Assembly (NCBI GenBank): GCA_037178675.1
Contig: JAYMGJ010000336.1
Span: forward strand, 1-55,468
DNA length: 55,468 nt
Reading direction: 5' to 3'
Source: Scleroderma bovista
Taxonomy: Eukaryota; Basidiomycota; Agaricomycetes; Boletales; Sclerodermataceae
Positions 1-10,673 of this stretch are shown here, piece by piece. Made by a program: the position numbers and the translations under genes. How positions within the stretch are numbered: position 1 is the stretch's first letter; the number at the start of each line of letters is the position of its first letter. The notes under the pieces were generated by a model. That model was given only the letters and a program-made list of their open reading frames with translations. It was not told the origin of the DNA and ran no database searches.

Positions 1-360
1 TAGGAGCTCACTGTCTGGCGCAAGTCATCAACCGACTTCGCCTTGTGGCTGTGCAGGGGCTCAGCTAGGAGCTCACTGTGGTCCACAGTGTCAAGCTAGT
101 TAAAGCGATGCTCAGGGAGCTGGAGCACTGTCTGGTGCATTGCTGCACACAGTGCACTCACAGGGCTCATAACCTGTTGAAGCAATACCTATATACGTAG
201 AGGAACTGCTACTCCAACTCACCTGTTGGGTGGAGTGCACAACCTGAGATGGTAGCGGTAGCTGGTCAAGAGCTGTTATATTATATAAGCGATGAACACT
301 GTTTATATACAACAAACATTGTGATGCGTGACTGTGACGTGTGACATGTAACATGTAACA
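1..360 (-). mobile_element. 5' end of a Copia-type LTR retrotransposon, truncated by the window edge
   Basis: Read on the minus strand, a candidate LTR of about 180 bp (roughly 360 down to 175) begins TGTTAC and ends CTTCAACA. It is followed at once by a site matching the anticodon arm of initiator tRNA-Met, then by leader sequence that leaves the window at position 1. A TATATAA box lies inside the LTR near 281-287. The outer boundary is ambiguous (353 or 360) because a short GTAACA motif is duplicated there. No coding part of this element is visible and its target-site duplication cannot be checked. The call rests on LTR ends plus primer site, so it is moderately secure. It is a different family from the 581-bp-LTR Copia at 1334. 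Confidence 0.55.
161..174 (-). promoter_or_regulatory. Primer-binding site, half-tRNA initiator Met type
   Basis: The plus strand reads CAGGGCTCATAACC, identical to the anticodon arm of eukaryotic initiator tRNA-Met, and abuts the candidate LTR end at 175. Drosophila copia and yeast Ty5 prime from this internal part of initiator tRNA, so the site is read as a minus-strand primer-binding site rather than as a tRNA gene. Confidence 0.55.
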
Positions 361-420
361 TCTACTCTAAAGAGGACTATTACTAAGTCTACACTAATAT
401 GGGTCGCAGTCTTGTGTGCA

Positions 421-1148
421 CTTCATCGACGGTTTACGCCGGGTGCACGTGCGACTTCAACATTTCCCTCTCTTTATGCATTGTATATCCGTTGATCTGT
501 CCTCACATTACCAGACATCACTCAATCCCAGCTCACTTCCTGGAACGCCCTTTCTTTCAGCACTTGGAGGAAATTTCGACTTCAACTCCTCTCTGTTTTC
601 AACAATTGCACCGTCATGCCCTCCTGTTTAATCCAAGTGTACCCCCCTTCCAAAGACTTCCCATATGGATACGTGGATGCTGTACTTCTCAATTCTCAAT
701 CGCTAGGATACCCAACACCTGCAGGTAAGCAAGCCCCTCCTTGCACTCATTTGCACTCAATTTATTTTTATTCATAGGTCTTCCCAAATCTGTCGTTGGA
801 CAGGTACGTGCCGTCTTCCGACCCCAAGTACGGGCTGGAACCAAGCTTCCCCTGTTTCTTTCTACGCCCCTCATATACGTGGACCTCTTTGATTGGGTGG
901 CCAAGGACAACGACTTGGATATGTGGATCGCTCAGCAGCGCATGGTTACTGCTCCTGGAGGTTTGCAGAGAGCTGGTGCCATTGTTCCATTGGTCAATGT
1001 CATGTTTGCTGTGGAGCTTATTCCTGTGTATGGTGAGAAGATAGATTGCACGGTGAACGAGAAGATGTCGCAAGAGGTTTATTCGCACTTTTATCTTAAT
1101 TCCTTCGCAGACAAGGAGTTATTTGAGTCTTTACATGCTGAATTATGA
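421..1148 (+). pseudogene. C-terminal fragment of a Plavaka-type transposon protein
   Basis: Two exons join cleanly: about 421-724 and 778-1148, with a 53-bp GTAAGC..TAG intron that splits a Gly codon. The joined reading runs from an RRFTPGARATS segment through WNALSFSTWRKFRLQL, YVDAVLLN, VGQVRAVFRPQ and LIYVDLFDWV to ELIPVYG and YLNSFADKELF. This resembles the C-terminal region (annotated as DUF6830 in many Agaricomycetes) of Plavaka/KDZ-associated proteins. One in-frame TGA at 493-495 breaks exon 1, plausibly a CGA codon lost by CpG transition. The N-terminal catalytic part is absent; the upstream DNA belongs to another element. Family assignment is from recognised motifs and is fairly but not fully certain. 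Confidence 0.55.
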
Positions 1149-1328
1149 GATGCATACTTGTGTTCTGTAACTAGATACTCTTTGCACTGTCTGGCTTATC
1201 AGTACTGGTGATAAAATTTGATGCCTGATAACCACCTGATGATAAGATGATAATAGGATATCTAACGGATCTCCCACCACAACCTTTCCTAATATGATGC
1301 TGCTGTAAGGCTCGTCACTTCTCCACCA

Positions 1329-1333
1329 ATCAG
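1329..1333. repeat. Target-site duplication, left copy (ATCAG)
   Basis: ATCAG immediately precedes the left LTR and recurs at 10211-10215 immediately after the right LTR. This fixes the ends of the Copia element and shows an integrase-made insertion. Confidence 0.9.
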
Positions 1334-1914
1334 TGTTGAGAAAGTAAGTGCTTAGTCATCACTAGCATGTGACTTCTCTAGAGCCTTGACACGTGATGTG
1401 TCTGGACTCGTCATCTTCCATGTGATTCTCTGAGTCACATGACCGGTTAACAAAGTACCGACTAACCGGAGTCATATCCCTTATCCATGATGTATCAAGA
1501 TAAGGAGAGATAACGTTCCTTCTGGAACATTCCTATGGGTCGATCTAGACCGTTTCTTATCTCTTATCTTACCTATGACTCACTGTGGCCTTCTACGAGA
1601 TTCTATGAGTTTCCACAGGACTACTATGTTAGGAAGGTACTTATCTACCTGTCCGTTTATGGACTTACAGAGACTTCTCACTTTACATGGTCTGTGCGCA
1701 GCTCAGACATATAAATACCCTTATGCTTCTTGGTAGCAGAGTAGGATTTTTACTCACTACGTTTATCCTCTGTTCTATTCAAGAACTCTCTTAACCACCT
1801 TCGGTTAATCCCTTCAAGTTTGAACCAAACTAGCAAGAGTGAGTTAGCAACTTCTATTATCATTCTTGTCTAGGCCCGCTGTGCTTGTCCATCTCCGGAC
1901 AGTACTTCCCATTA
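1334..1914 (+). repeat. Copia 5' LTR
   Basis: The LTR starts TGTTGAG and ends CCCATTA. A TATAAATA promoter motif lies near 1710-1717. It differs from the 3' LTR only at 1393, 1460, 1514, 1709, 1877 and 1911, each a transition at a site that is CpG in one of the two copies. Confidence 0.93.
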
Positions 1915-1926
1915 GGTTATGAGCCC
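1915..1926 (+). promoter_or_regulatory. Primer-binding site, half-tRNA initiator Met type
   Basis: GGTTATGAGCCC directly follows the LTR and is compl​ementary to the anticodon arm of initiator tRNA-Met (GGGCTCATAACC). This matches the half-tRNA priming known for Drosophila copia and yeast Ty5, not the usual 3'-acceptor-end site. Confidence 0.75.
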
Positions 1927-1976
1927 CGTCTAGGCGACCTCCTGGTCCGTCGTTATTCTCGTCGGCCAACGAGAAG

Positions 1977-4101
1977 ATGCCCGGGAACACCGAAGACCGG
2001 TTCACTTGGAGACTATTTCTTGGTGTCATGCAGTTTCTACTTGCCACCAGAGGAGTGCAGGCTTTTATGCATCCTCATCCTATTATATCCGCAGAGCTTT
2101 GCTTTGCTACATTCTTGATCCCTTTCTTCACTTTAGTCGTGGAACTGAATCAGACTCCTGACGGGAGACGGTTCGTAGTACAGGCTAGTGCTGAGGATGC
2201 TCAGGGTCGATGGACTGTTACCCTAGAGCGTGAGCGCCGTGCTCAATCTGCTCGGGAACGATCCACCTTACAGTCTCAGGCGAGACAAGAGGACAATCGA
2301 TGTTTGTATGGCAATGGAAGCACACCTACCATGGGTGAACTTCTACAGCATTATGAGTTTGACCATAATGACCCGGATTATGCCAGAGATCCTTTAACTG
2401 GCTTACCACATTTACTTCCTCAGTATTCAGGACAATTACCTTGGGGTGAGCGCCGTGTTCTCGATGAGAACGGTATCCCCTATGGGGGAAATCCTCCAGA
2501 GTATTTGTCACTGGAACCGAGAGAGGGTCGAACCATTTCTGCTATGGTCCAGTCATTACCTTCCCCTGGTTGTACCAGTGGCGAGTTTATAGGATTGACT
2601 AACCAAGCCAACAGACATTTTCCTATTGAATTTCAGGTAATACCTTCCTCGCCACCCCCAACTTATATCGACTCTACCGCTCAAGATCAAGATGTTGTCC
2701 TATACCTCCGTTCCCAGCCTCGACACCGTACTCACCGAAGAAGCACTCCAACGGTTACTGGAACCAGTTCGGAATTCAGTAGAACGGGAAGAACGGCTGC
2801 GATCCCTTTACGTCGGTCCAGCTCGGACCCACCGATCCACAACCCCGTTTTCTCTTCCAACGACTAGGGGAGAACCATCTACTAGCATGGGTTTGTATAC
2901 ACCAACATCCCATTGTGTTCAATCCCCTCCTGTCTTTGTTCCTAGACAACAGGAGAGAGAGTCTTCCATCACCAGTACTGATCCACGCTATGATCCCAAC
3001 AATGTGGTGTTCCACAACCCCCTCTTGGATCCACGCTATCTAGCGTTTCTTCTTCGACCACTGTACGAACGAGTCCGGAATCCCGACTCAAACTTCTACT
3101 CTTCCAGTGTTGTACCTGTTGAGCGTATTATTTCTGCTCCATGTATTGCCACCCTGACCCAGTTGTGCATCTCGAGGACTTTGTTGTCCATTCGACTCAC
3201 AACGACTTTTATATTCGACCTACCATGTATAGGGAAGACCATCGTGGCTGCATCCTCGGTTTTACTCCGTCGGTTGCAGACCTTTTTCCCACTGGCCAAG
3301 GCGACATCTTTTCCCTTTTTTTCTTAAAGGAAGATGTCTGCTACCCCTGGCTATGGAGTGTTGGTCTTCAGGTTGCTCGAAACAAGTCTAGGTTCAGGAC
3401 TGCCTGGCTGCGAGGAGAAGTAGATTTTGGACAGGAGTTTCCTGGGAGATTTTTCCGTTCCCTGTCTTTTATCCAGATGAAGTTCGCTAAATTTGTCATT
3501 GACATTTCAGATAATGTCATTAACCCGGCGGCAGCAAAGATTGCTGTCTGCGATTGAAAGGCGCTTGCTTCAAAGCTCGCCTTGGGTGTCGACGAACACG
3601 GTGACTGGATTCTTAGCCAAGATTTTTGGCAATACTTTACCAACACGAACCCTACCGGTGTACCCCATGCATCCTTCCTCTCCCGTACCTTACATCCGAG
3701 ACGTACTTGAGTACATTTCTGCAGTTCATTATGATTCGAAAATTCATCGTCGCTTTGATCCATATTCTTTTCAGACTACTCTGTATTTCGTTAACACCAT
3801 ACATTCCGCTGAAGATCATGTTCAGCTTTGACTATGCTCTTATATTCCTTTTGTACGAATACCTGTTGATTTTCAGGTTGCCAGCTATGTGAAATATTCA
3901 TTTCCTTCTTGTGCACTTAAAAGCTTGTCCTTTTATTCGAACAGTTTTGCGGAGATGATTGGAAGTGCTACTGAGCTACCTAATCCGCATTACTTTGCCG
4001 AGTTGGACTTCACTTGTGCCGAGGATCTCGAGTGGCAACATATCCCAGGTTATCGTGGAGCAGAGTATTTGTCAAAAGAGGGTCAACGAAAAGAGAATTG
4101 A
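1977..4101 (+). pseudogene. Unrecognised coding-like module between primer site and gag
   Basis: The product is not recognised. Long open segments occur in sequence: frame one at 1977-2867, frame two at 2692-3327, frame one again at 3141-3557, frame two at 3493-3831 and 3889-4101, the last two separated only by a TGA at 3829. The first segment has hydrophobic stretches in its N-terminal 60 residues, then charged sequence. Frame changes can be bridged by intron-like stretches, for example 2637-2685 (GTAATA..AAG, 49 bp) and 3107-3162 (GTGTTG..CAG, 56 bp, CTGAC near its end); small indels are the alternative. If introns, the element carries a spliced accessory gene; if indels, a dead one. It sits inside the LTRs in the same orientation as gag. 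Acquisition of a host gene is possible but unproven. Confidence 0.4.
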
Positions 4102-4282
4102 AAGGATCGAACTTCAATGAGACGATTTCGAAAGAGAGCAGAGAATAGAGATAGGCGTCTCATGGGACTACTACCACCGCGTCGGTTGTCAGGGACACAT
4201 AACGGAAAACATAGGAATTGACAAAGGCTTGGTACAATCCCTCAGATCGATGTTTCACTTCCTAATGGTCAAAACACGTTTG

Positions 4283-4314
4283 CTGACCTATTTTCTCTCC
4301 TTGCTTTGCTTTAG
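4283..4314 (+). promoter_or_regulatory. Probable splice acceptor just upstream of the Copia gag start
   Basis: CTGAC (4283-4287) is followed by a pyrimidine-rich tract and TTTAG ending at 4314. The gag ATG is at 4316, one base later. This is a strong branch-point plus 3' splice-site layout and suggests gag is translated from a spliced RNA lacking the 1977-4101 module. The donor was not identified. Confidence 0.45.
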
Positions 4315-4315
4315 A

Positions 4316-5707
4316 ATGTCTACAAAGGATCTTTCCACTTATGTGCCGATTTTCAATGGAACAAATTTCAAGGATTGGCACGACAAACTAGAGGCTTTTG
4401 CAATGGCGATGAAATGCGATGGTCCGATGACCGAAAATCCTCCCGCAGCTGCTGCTGATCTTGCAGCTTTCAATATTGTCGACCGACAAATGCAAGGCAT
4501 GATACGCCTTCGTCTTGGTGCGGCTTACCAGTCACATGTTGGCATCACTGCCAAGGTTACCCTGACGACACTGAGGACTACCTTCGGTACCCCAGGAAAG
4601 GTTGGAGCTCTTGTTGAAATGAGATCCCTCTTTCAGCATCGCATGAAGCCCAACTCGAACCCTGTCGAGGAGGCTAACAACCTCATTCAGTGCACGGCAC
4701 GTCTTGCAGCGGCGAACTTTAACCTCACAGACGGCATGATTGCCATGGCTATTTTAATGGCTTTGCCTTCGGACTGGGAGACAACTGTCTCGACGTTATG
4801 CTCTACACTTACTGATGCCCAGTTTACTGTGGAGACCATCACTGGTCACATTCATTGTGAATATATGCGTAGACAGGCTACTCAAGGAAGATCAACGATT
4901 TCCTTACAGGATCGTATTTCGGAGCGAACAAGTTTTGCTGACGAGTATCATGGATCTTCTGGCGCCACTCTTGTGTCGCACCTTACCAACGTCAAACCCG
5001 CCGTCCGTCCTTCCTTTCAAGGAAATGCAAACCGAGGAAAAGGCAAACAGCCTGTTCGCGAAGGCCAGCGAAATCAGTATCCACACTGTGTCTTTCAGGG
5101 ATGTCGCCGGAATCATTTCCCGGCTGAGTTTTGTCCCATAGGTCGACAGAGGATCTTTTATGATCAGGGAGGCAAACAGATTTGTTGCCAACCCCAGGTT
5201 GTCTCTCCTCTGACTGGAGGATCGAGCACCAATCATCGTGGAGGATTTAATCGCGGTCGCGGAGGAGGAAAACGAGGAAAGGGAAAGGGACGAGGATGTG
5301 GTGGAGGAACCCACGTAGTCTTCAATGAGTCCCTCCAATATTATGACGAACTAGATTATCAGGATCACACAGCCATGATGGTAGACGATTCTACCACCTC
5401 TGGAATAGCGGAGATTCCCACATCTCCAACTCACGAGTCTCTCGATGCTGAGTTGGATGAGTATAACACGGAGAGACCAATGGCTCCCTATTCTGAGGAG
5501 GCTTGCAAGGCCATGTGGGCAGATGAGTCTATGGGACCATCGAGTTTTGATGATATCATTGAATCCTACGAGGATGCTCCATTGTCCTGTGTGTTAATCC
5601 TTCAATCTAGGACTCCAGAACCTGACACGCCCATCCTATTCTCCCATCCAGAAACCTTGGTTTCTTGGAATGAATGGGATGAGATAGAGGATGAGGATTT
5701 TGTATGA
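4316..5707 (+). CDS. gag: Copia Gag
   Basis: The open frame from the ATG at 4316 to TGA at 5705 gives about 463 residues. The N-terminal region (FNGTNFKDWHDKLEAFAMAM) is typical of Copia Gag capsid domains. A cysteine-histidine knuckle spaced C-x4-C-x3-H-x5-C follows near the middle, unlike the usual C-x2-C-x4-H-x4-C. A Gly/Arg/Lys-rich stretch then gives RNA binding, and an acidic tail leads to the stop. A longer open frame begins at 4229, but 4316 is chosen because it begins the recognisable Gag and follows a splice acceptor. Pol continues in the same frame beyond the TGA, so this stop may be a mutated CGA or a genuine readthrough point. Confidence 0.85.
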   Translation: MSTKDLSTYVPIFNGTNFKDWHDKLEAFAMAMKCDGPMTENPPAAAADLAAFNIVDRQMQGMIRLRLGAAYQSHVGITAKVTLTTLRTTFGTPGKVGALVEMRSLFQHRMKPNSNPVEEANNLIQCTARLAAANFNLTDGMIAMAILMALPSDWETTVSTLCSTLTDAQFTVETITGHIHCEYMRRQATQGRSTISLQDRISERTSFADEYHGSSGATLVSHLTNVKPAVRPSFQGNANRGKGKQPVREGQRNQYPHCVFQGCRRNHFPAEFCPIGRQRIFYDQGGKQICCQPQVVSPLTGGSSTNHRGGFNRGRGGGKRGKGKGRGCGGGTHVVFNESLQYYDELDYQDHTAMMVDDSTTSGIAEIPTSPTHESLDAELDEYNTERPMAPYSEEACKAMWADESMGPSSFDDIIESYEDAPLSCVLILQSRTPEPDTPILFSHPETLVSWNEWDEIEDEDFV

Positions 5708-8700
5708 TTAGTGACCAGACTAGACGTCTTGTGTCCTAATAGTTCATTGTGTCTACAATTCTGGAACCATTCTGGAACGTACCCTTTCATGGATCTCCAT
5801 GGTCATGTTCTTCTCAATGAAATGAGTCCTGACACTTTCTATGTCAGTAGAACTTTTGACCAGGAGTATGAGTTTCAACGAAACTTTCGTGTTCCTCGCT
5901 CAATTGTTGTCGCATGGACCTTTTTAGGTTTCCCTGCTGAGGTTCACTTTTATCGAGGAGAACAGGATTGTGAGACGTGTGGAACCACTCATCCAATCTT
6001 CCGTTATTGCATCTCTCCTGATAGTGAATCTGACGAGCAAATTCAGTCCGCCTTGGATATTGCAAAACGGAACGTAGTTCCACCTCGTCGTCCAACTATT
6101 CAAAATCCTTTGAGTTCATCGTTCCTGACAAATCGAGACGCTGAGTGTATTCTTTGTCATTCTTCATGCACCTCTACTCTCTGTTTAGATTGTAGAAGGA
6201 AAGAAAAGGACAGAAGCACACTGATCCTTTTGGATTCAGGCGCATCTCGACATTGTACTCCTCACTTCGAGGATTTTATAAGCTACAAGCCTTATGCAGA
6301 GTCAAAATTCTCGACTACCGCGGATAAGGATACTTTTGTGGAGAAGCTTGGTGTTGGAACCATACTTATGCTTCACCACGGCAAGATCATTCGACTCACT
6401 GACGTTGAGTATTGTCCATCTGTTGCATGTTGATTGATTTCTACGGGACAGCTCATTGGAAGAGGTTATTCCTTGAGCACCACTGCCTCTGGCACAAGAC
6501 TTTTTGCTCCTAATGGCGACTTGTATTTGTGGTCGGACCCGATAGCAAGTATGGGGCCTCTTCACTATGTTCGTGTACTTTTGCAGTTCATAGATGAAAA
6601 GGTACAAGTCATTAGTTCGAAGAAAGATGAGTATCTTCTTTGGCATCATCATATGGGACATCCCTCGAAGAATGCCGTTAAACATTTGCATAGTGCAACT
6701 AGGAATTTTAAGGCTGTTGCCATTCCTACCGACCTAACTCCTTGTTCTGGATGTGCTACTGGGAAAATGGCTGAGAAACCTTTCGCCATCTCATATTCCC
6801 GTGCAACGAAACCTTTGGAACTTGTCCATTCGGATCTTTGCGAGTTTCCCACTCTGTCTTATTATTGTTGCCGATATGTGGCGACTTTTATTGACGATTT
6901 CTCTGCATTCGCATGCATCTATCCAATTGCTGCGAAGTCTGACACCTTCCGCATCTTTCAGGAGTATAAAGCCTGGGCTGAGAATTCGCTTGGTGTGCGA
7001 CTCCTTCGATTGTGTTCAGATCGTGGGGGAGAATTTAGGACGAATGAGTTTTCTGCATTCATGCGCCAGTCGGGCATTGAGCAGCAGTTTTCTTCGCCTG
7101 ATACTCCTCAGCAGAATGGTCGTGCAGAACACTTTAATAGGACTATGGTGGAAAAGGAGGAAGCAATGCGACACTCTGCTTGTCTTCCACCTTATACGTG
7201 GCAGTTTGCATTGGAGACTTCCGTGCATGTCTATAACCGCCAACCCTTTTGCAGATCAAATTGGAAAACTCGTATAGAGTTATGGAAAGGCAAAGTACCA
7301 GATTTATCCTATTTCCGAGTCTTTGGTTGCCTGGCTTATGTCTTCGTCAAAAAGGACCAACACAATAAACTCGAACCAAAATCTCTACCCATGATTTTTA
7401 TGGGATACGAGCCTGGATCGAAAGCGTATAGATTCCTTAACGAAAATGGAAGAATCGTCGTATCTGCGAATGCAGTATTCGATGAAACCGTCTTTCCTCG
7501 ATGTGCAAAAAGGATCGAAGATCCACGCTCAAATGAAGTTAGCTGTGAAGACCACGATGAAGAGGATCACGAAGGTGATTTGGGGGTCGCTCCTCCAATC
7601 ATTAGTAGTGAATCAAATATTCCCTATCCGTCCACATACGATCCGCCACAATCCAGTGTGCAGGAAAATGATGAGCCATCAGTTACACCTTCTGAAATTA
7701 GAGCTCACCCTACTAGGATTCCACCAGCGGTGAAAGGAACTATAGTTATACCTAAACCGACTAAGGAGAAAGGGAGGTTTAAACCATATCCTAATCCATC
7801 CATCCCTAGACGTTCTGGTCGTTCTAGAGTCGTACCGACTAGACCAGAAAATGTTTATGGTGAGAATGTGCATCCTGTAGAGGCTGAGAAACTCGCCGAA
7901 GCAGAGAGTAAAGCACAGGAGGATCCAATGACCTTAGGATTTGGGACTCAAGGAGAGAGTCATGACCTCGTGGATTTGCATCGCCTACATTATGAGTTTG
8001 GTTCAGATTTCTTGAACTTTCTTATGGCGAAAGCTGAACCACTTATTCCACGGATTCCAGTTCAGTATAGGGATATTTTGAGATTACCAGCCGATGAGAA
8101 AAAGGCTTGGGATAGTGCCTGTCAAGACGAGATAGATGCACTTTGGAAGCGCCAAGTCTGGTCGCTCACCAATCTTCCTCATAATCGTAAACCAGTTAAG
8201 TGTCGCTGGGTTTTTGCTGTAAAATCTGACGGTTGCAAACAAGCCCGTCTAGTAGCAAAAGGTTTTTCACAGGAATACGGAATAGATTACGAAGACGTTT
8301 TCTCACCCATAGCAAGATTCGAATCTGTTCGAATTATTCTTGCCCTGGCTGTGCAGAACGCTTGGAGTTTACAAGCCTTGGACGTAAAAACTGCCTTCCT
8401 ATATGGTAACCTCGAAGAGGAAATCTATATGGAACAGCCAGAAGGCTTCGTTAAGAAGGGAAGAGATGAGAAGAAAGTATACCATCTCTTGAAAGCTCTT
8501 TATGGTTTGAAGCAAGCTGCTTTAGTGTGGAATATCGAGCTTCACAAGTCCCTTCAAAAACTAGGCTTTAACCGCGTCATTTCAGATGCTGGGATTTATG
8601 TTCACCAGGGAGTTACCGGGAACAAAAAGGTCAAAGTCCTACTCATCCTGATCATCTACGTTGATGATGTTCTTTTTACTGGCTCTGACCAGAAATATCT

Positions 8701-9643
8701 TGGGATGATGAAGGAAAAATTTATGAAGGTCTGGGAATGCCGTGACCTTGGGGCTGCTAAAGAATACCTTGGAATGGAAATCCAACAAAACCCATCAACT
8801 GGTTCTTTAATCATTGATCAGGTGAAGTACTTGGACAAAATTCTAAAGTGATTCGATATGCAGGACTGTAACCCTGCTAATACCCCACTTCCAGAGAAAT
8901 ATGATCCCGTCGCGAGTATAGGGGAGACCTCTCCCAAGTTGCGCTCACAGTATCAGTCTGTGATAGGATCTCTTCTCTATCTAATGTTCGGAACGAGACC
9001 TGACATCGCGTTTGCGGTCATTAAAATGTCTCAGTTCTCTGCGAGTCCAATGGAGGACCACCTTAATCATGCCAAATATATCTTTCGCTATCTTCGAGCG
9101 AATAGAGAATGTGGCATTGAGTTTAAAAGGGAATCCTCGTTGCGAGTGGAAGGTTATGTCGATGCCGATTGGGCTTCTGACAGAAACGACTGGAAATCCT
9201 GTACGGGTTTTACCGTGTTGTTTAATACCTCTCCAGTTTCCTGGGTTAGCCGGAAACAGAAGACTGTTGCTACTTCAGCCACTGAGGCTGAGTATATGGC
9301 TCTTTCTGACGCCGCGAAACAGATATGTTGGATCAAGTCTTTACTTGAGGAGTTGTCTTTTGACATTCCACCCGTCATTCTCTACGAGGACAATATGGGC
9401 TCCATATTCTTAGCGCAAAATCCCGCGCAAGAGAGACGAACGAAACATATCGATATTCGTCATCATTTTATTCGCGAATGCGTTCAAGAAAGAAAAGTCA
9501 TTCAATTACGACATATCTCTACTGATAAACAGTTAGCAGATGTCTTTACTAAAGCCCTTGGCAAAGTCAAGTTCCTGGGTTTTAAGAGTTTCCTTGTTAC
9601 CGACTTGACACGTATCAAGTCTGGGGGAGTGTTGAGAAAGTAA
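5708..9643 (+). pseudogene. pol: Copia Pol (protease, integrase, RT, RNase H), interrupted by two TGA codons
   Basis: The region is in frame with gag. In order it shows a protease motif LLDSGASRHCT; a GAG-pre-integrase zinc site (HHMGHPS ... CSGCATGK); an integrase core with IDDFSAF, SDRGGEF and PQQNGRAEHFNRT supplying D, D and E; reverse transcriptase with WVFAVKSDG, LDVKTAFLYG and IIYVDDVLFTG; and RNase H with DADWASD, TSATEAEYMA and HIDIRHHFIR. In-frame TGA codons lie at 6431 (just after the protease, before LISTGQL) and 8849 (between ILK and FDMQDCNP). Relatives usually have Arg or a similar residue at the second site, so CGA to TGA fits. The final stop at 9641-9643 lies 14 bases inside the 3' LTR. 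Confidence 0.92.
9621..9629 (+). other. Polypurine tract
   Basis: CTGGGGGAG directly precedes the 3' LTR, as expected for the plus-strand primer of reverse transcription. Confidence 0.75.
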
Positions 9644-10210
9644 GTGCTTAGTCATCACTAGCATGTGACTTCTCTAGAGCCTTGACACATGATGTGTCTG
9701 GACTCGTCATCTTCCATGTGATTCTCTGAGTCACATGACCGGTTAACAAAGTACCAACTAACCGGAGTCATATCCCTTATCCATGATGTATCAAGATAAG
9801 GAGAGATAATGTTCCTTCTGGAACATTCCTATGGGTCGATCTAGACCGTTTCTTATCTCTTATCTTACCTATGACTCACTGTGGCCTTCTACGAGATTCT
9901 ATGAGTTTCCACAGGACTACTATGTTAGGAAGGTACTTATCTACCTGTCCGTTTATGGACTTACAGAGACTTCTCACTTTACATGGTCTGTGCGCAGCTC
10001 AGACGTATAAATACCCTTATGCTTCTTGGTAGCAGAGTAGGATTTTTACTCACTACGTTTATCCTCTGTTCTATTCAAGAACTCTCTTAACCACCTTCGG
10101 TTAATCCCTTCAAGTTTGAACCAAACTAGCAAGAGTGAGTTAGCAACTTCTATTATCATTCTTGTCTAGGCCTGCTGTGCTTGTCCATCTCCGGACAGTA
10201 CTTCCCGTTA
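9630..10210 (+). repeat. Copia 3' LTR
   Basis: 581 bp, 99% identical to the 5' LTR, starting TGTTGAG and ending CCCGTTA; it is followed by the target duplication ATCAG at 10211-10215. Confidence 0.93.
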
Positions 10211-10215
10211 ATCAG

Positions 10216-10673
10216 ATGCGTCAAACGTACGGGCATGTAAGCATCGTAAGCTGGCTATGTTAAGCGTTCATTTCAGTCGTTTTGCTGATGCAGTACAGTA
10301 AATATCTGGTTAGATTCTTGCACTCTAAACTTGGAACCCCACTGTCGGTAGTTGAATGTAACCTGCGTGACTCATGTGTTACTTTCCTGTGACATTTGTG
10401 ACCGTCCGACTCAGTGGGCCGTCCGAAGTCTTGGTAACCGAGTGTAATTAGTAAAGGAAGAGTCTCCGACGAGTCTCGGCTAATGGGCTTTATGTAAGTT
10501 ACGCCTCGTTCAGACTCAGACGAAAAGCGATCAATAGCCAGAGGACGCGACCCCTAGGCCGCCCGGCGTGAGGCCACCTTGACTCGAGAGCCCTACAATA
10601 CATGTGAGATACATTTTTGGTAAAGTTTATACAAAAAATTGCATTGACAACTTCCGATTCACACCGTACTGAT
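10216..10673. other. Intergenic, no gene seen; left boundary repeat of the secreted-protein array
   Basis: No supported gene. It contains a segment (10545-10600) that recurs at 20411-20445, on the far side of the four-gene array. Confidence 0.6.
10545..10600 (+). repeat. Direct repeat bounding the secreted-protein array, left copy
   Basis: ACGCGACCCCTAGGCCGCC (19 bp) and GAGAGCCCTACAATA are both found again at 20411-20445 in the same orientation; the right copy lacks about 18 bp between the two blocks. The pair lies about 9.9 kb apart and encloses genes A-D. Confidence 0.75.

Larger units (their letters stand above)
1334..10210 (+). mobile_element. Complete Copia-type LTR retrotransposon (8877 bp), coding region broken by TGA codons
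   Basis: Two 581-bp LTRs (1334-1914, 9630-10210) are bounded by the 5-bp duplication ATCAG. Inside are a half-tRNA primer site, an unusual 2.1-kb coding-like leader, gag, and pol in Copia order (protease, integrase, reverse transcriptase, RNase H), then a purine tract CTGGGGGAG. The whole gag-pol, 4316-9643, lies in a single frame; the only breaks are three TGA codons at 5705, 6431 and 8849. The LTRs differ at six positions out of 581, all transitions at CpG. The copy is therefore fairly young but inactive. At 8.9 kb it is longer than typical Copia elements (about 5-6 kb) because of the upstream module. Confidence 0.95.

Noticed and set aside
161..174. Initiator tRNA-Met gene
   Set aside because: Only the anticodon arm matches; no acceptor stem, D or T arm is present. 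It abuts an LTR end, so it is a primer-binding site.
4229..4315. Upstream 29-codon extension of Copia Gag
   Set aside because: It contains the branch point and splice acceptor and lacks Gag similarity; the ATG at 4316 is preferred.
1334..10210. Classical RIP (TpCpG-directed) as the decay mechanism
   Set aside because: The bases before the mutated C vary (for example ACG), so general CpG deamination fits better than a TpCpG rule.
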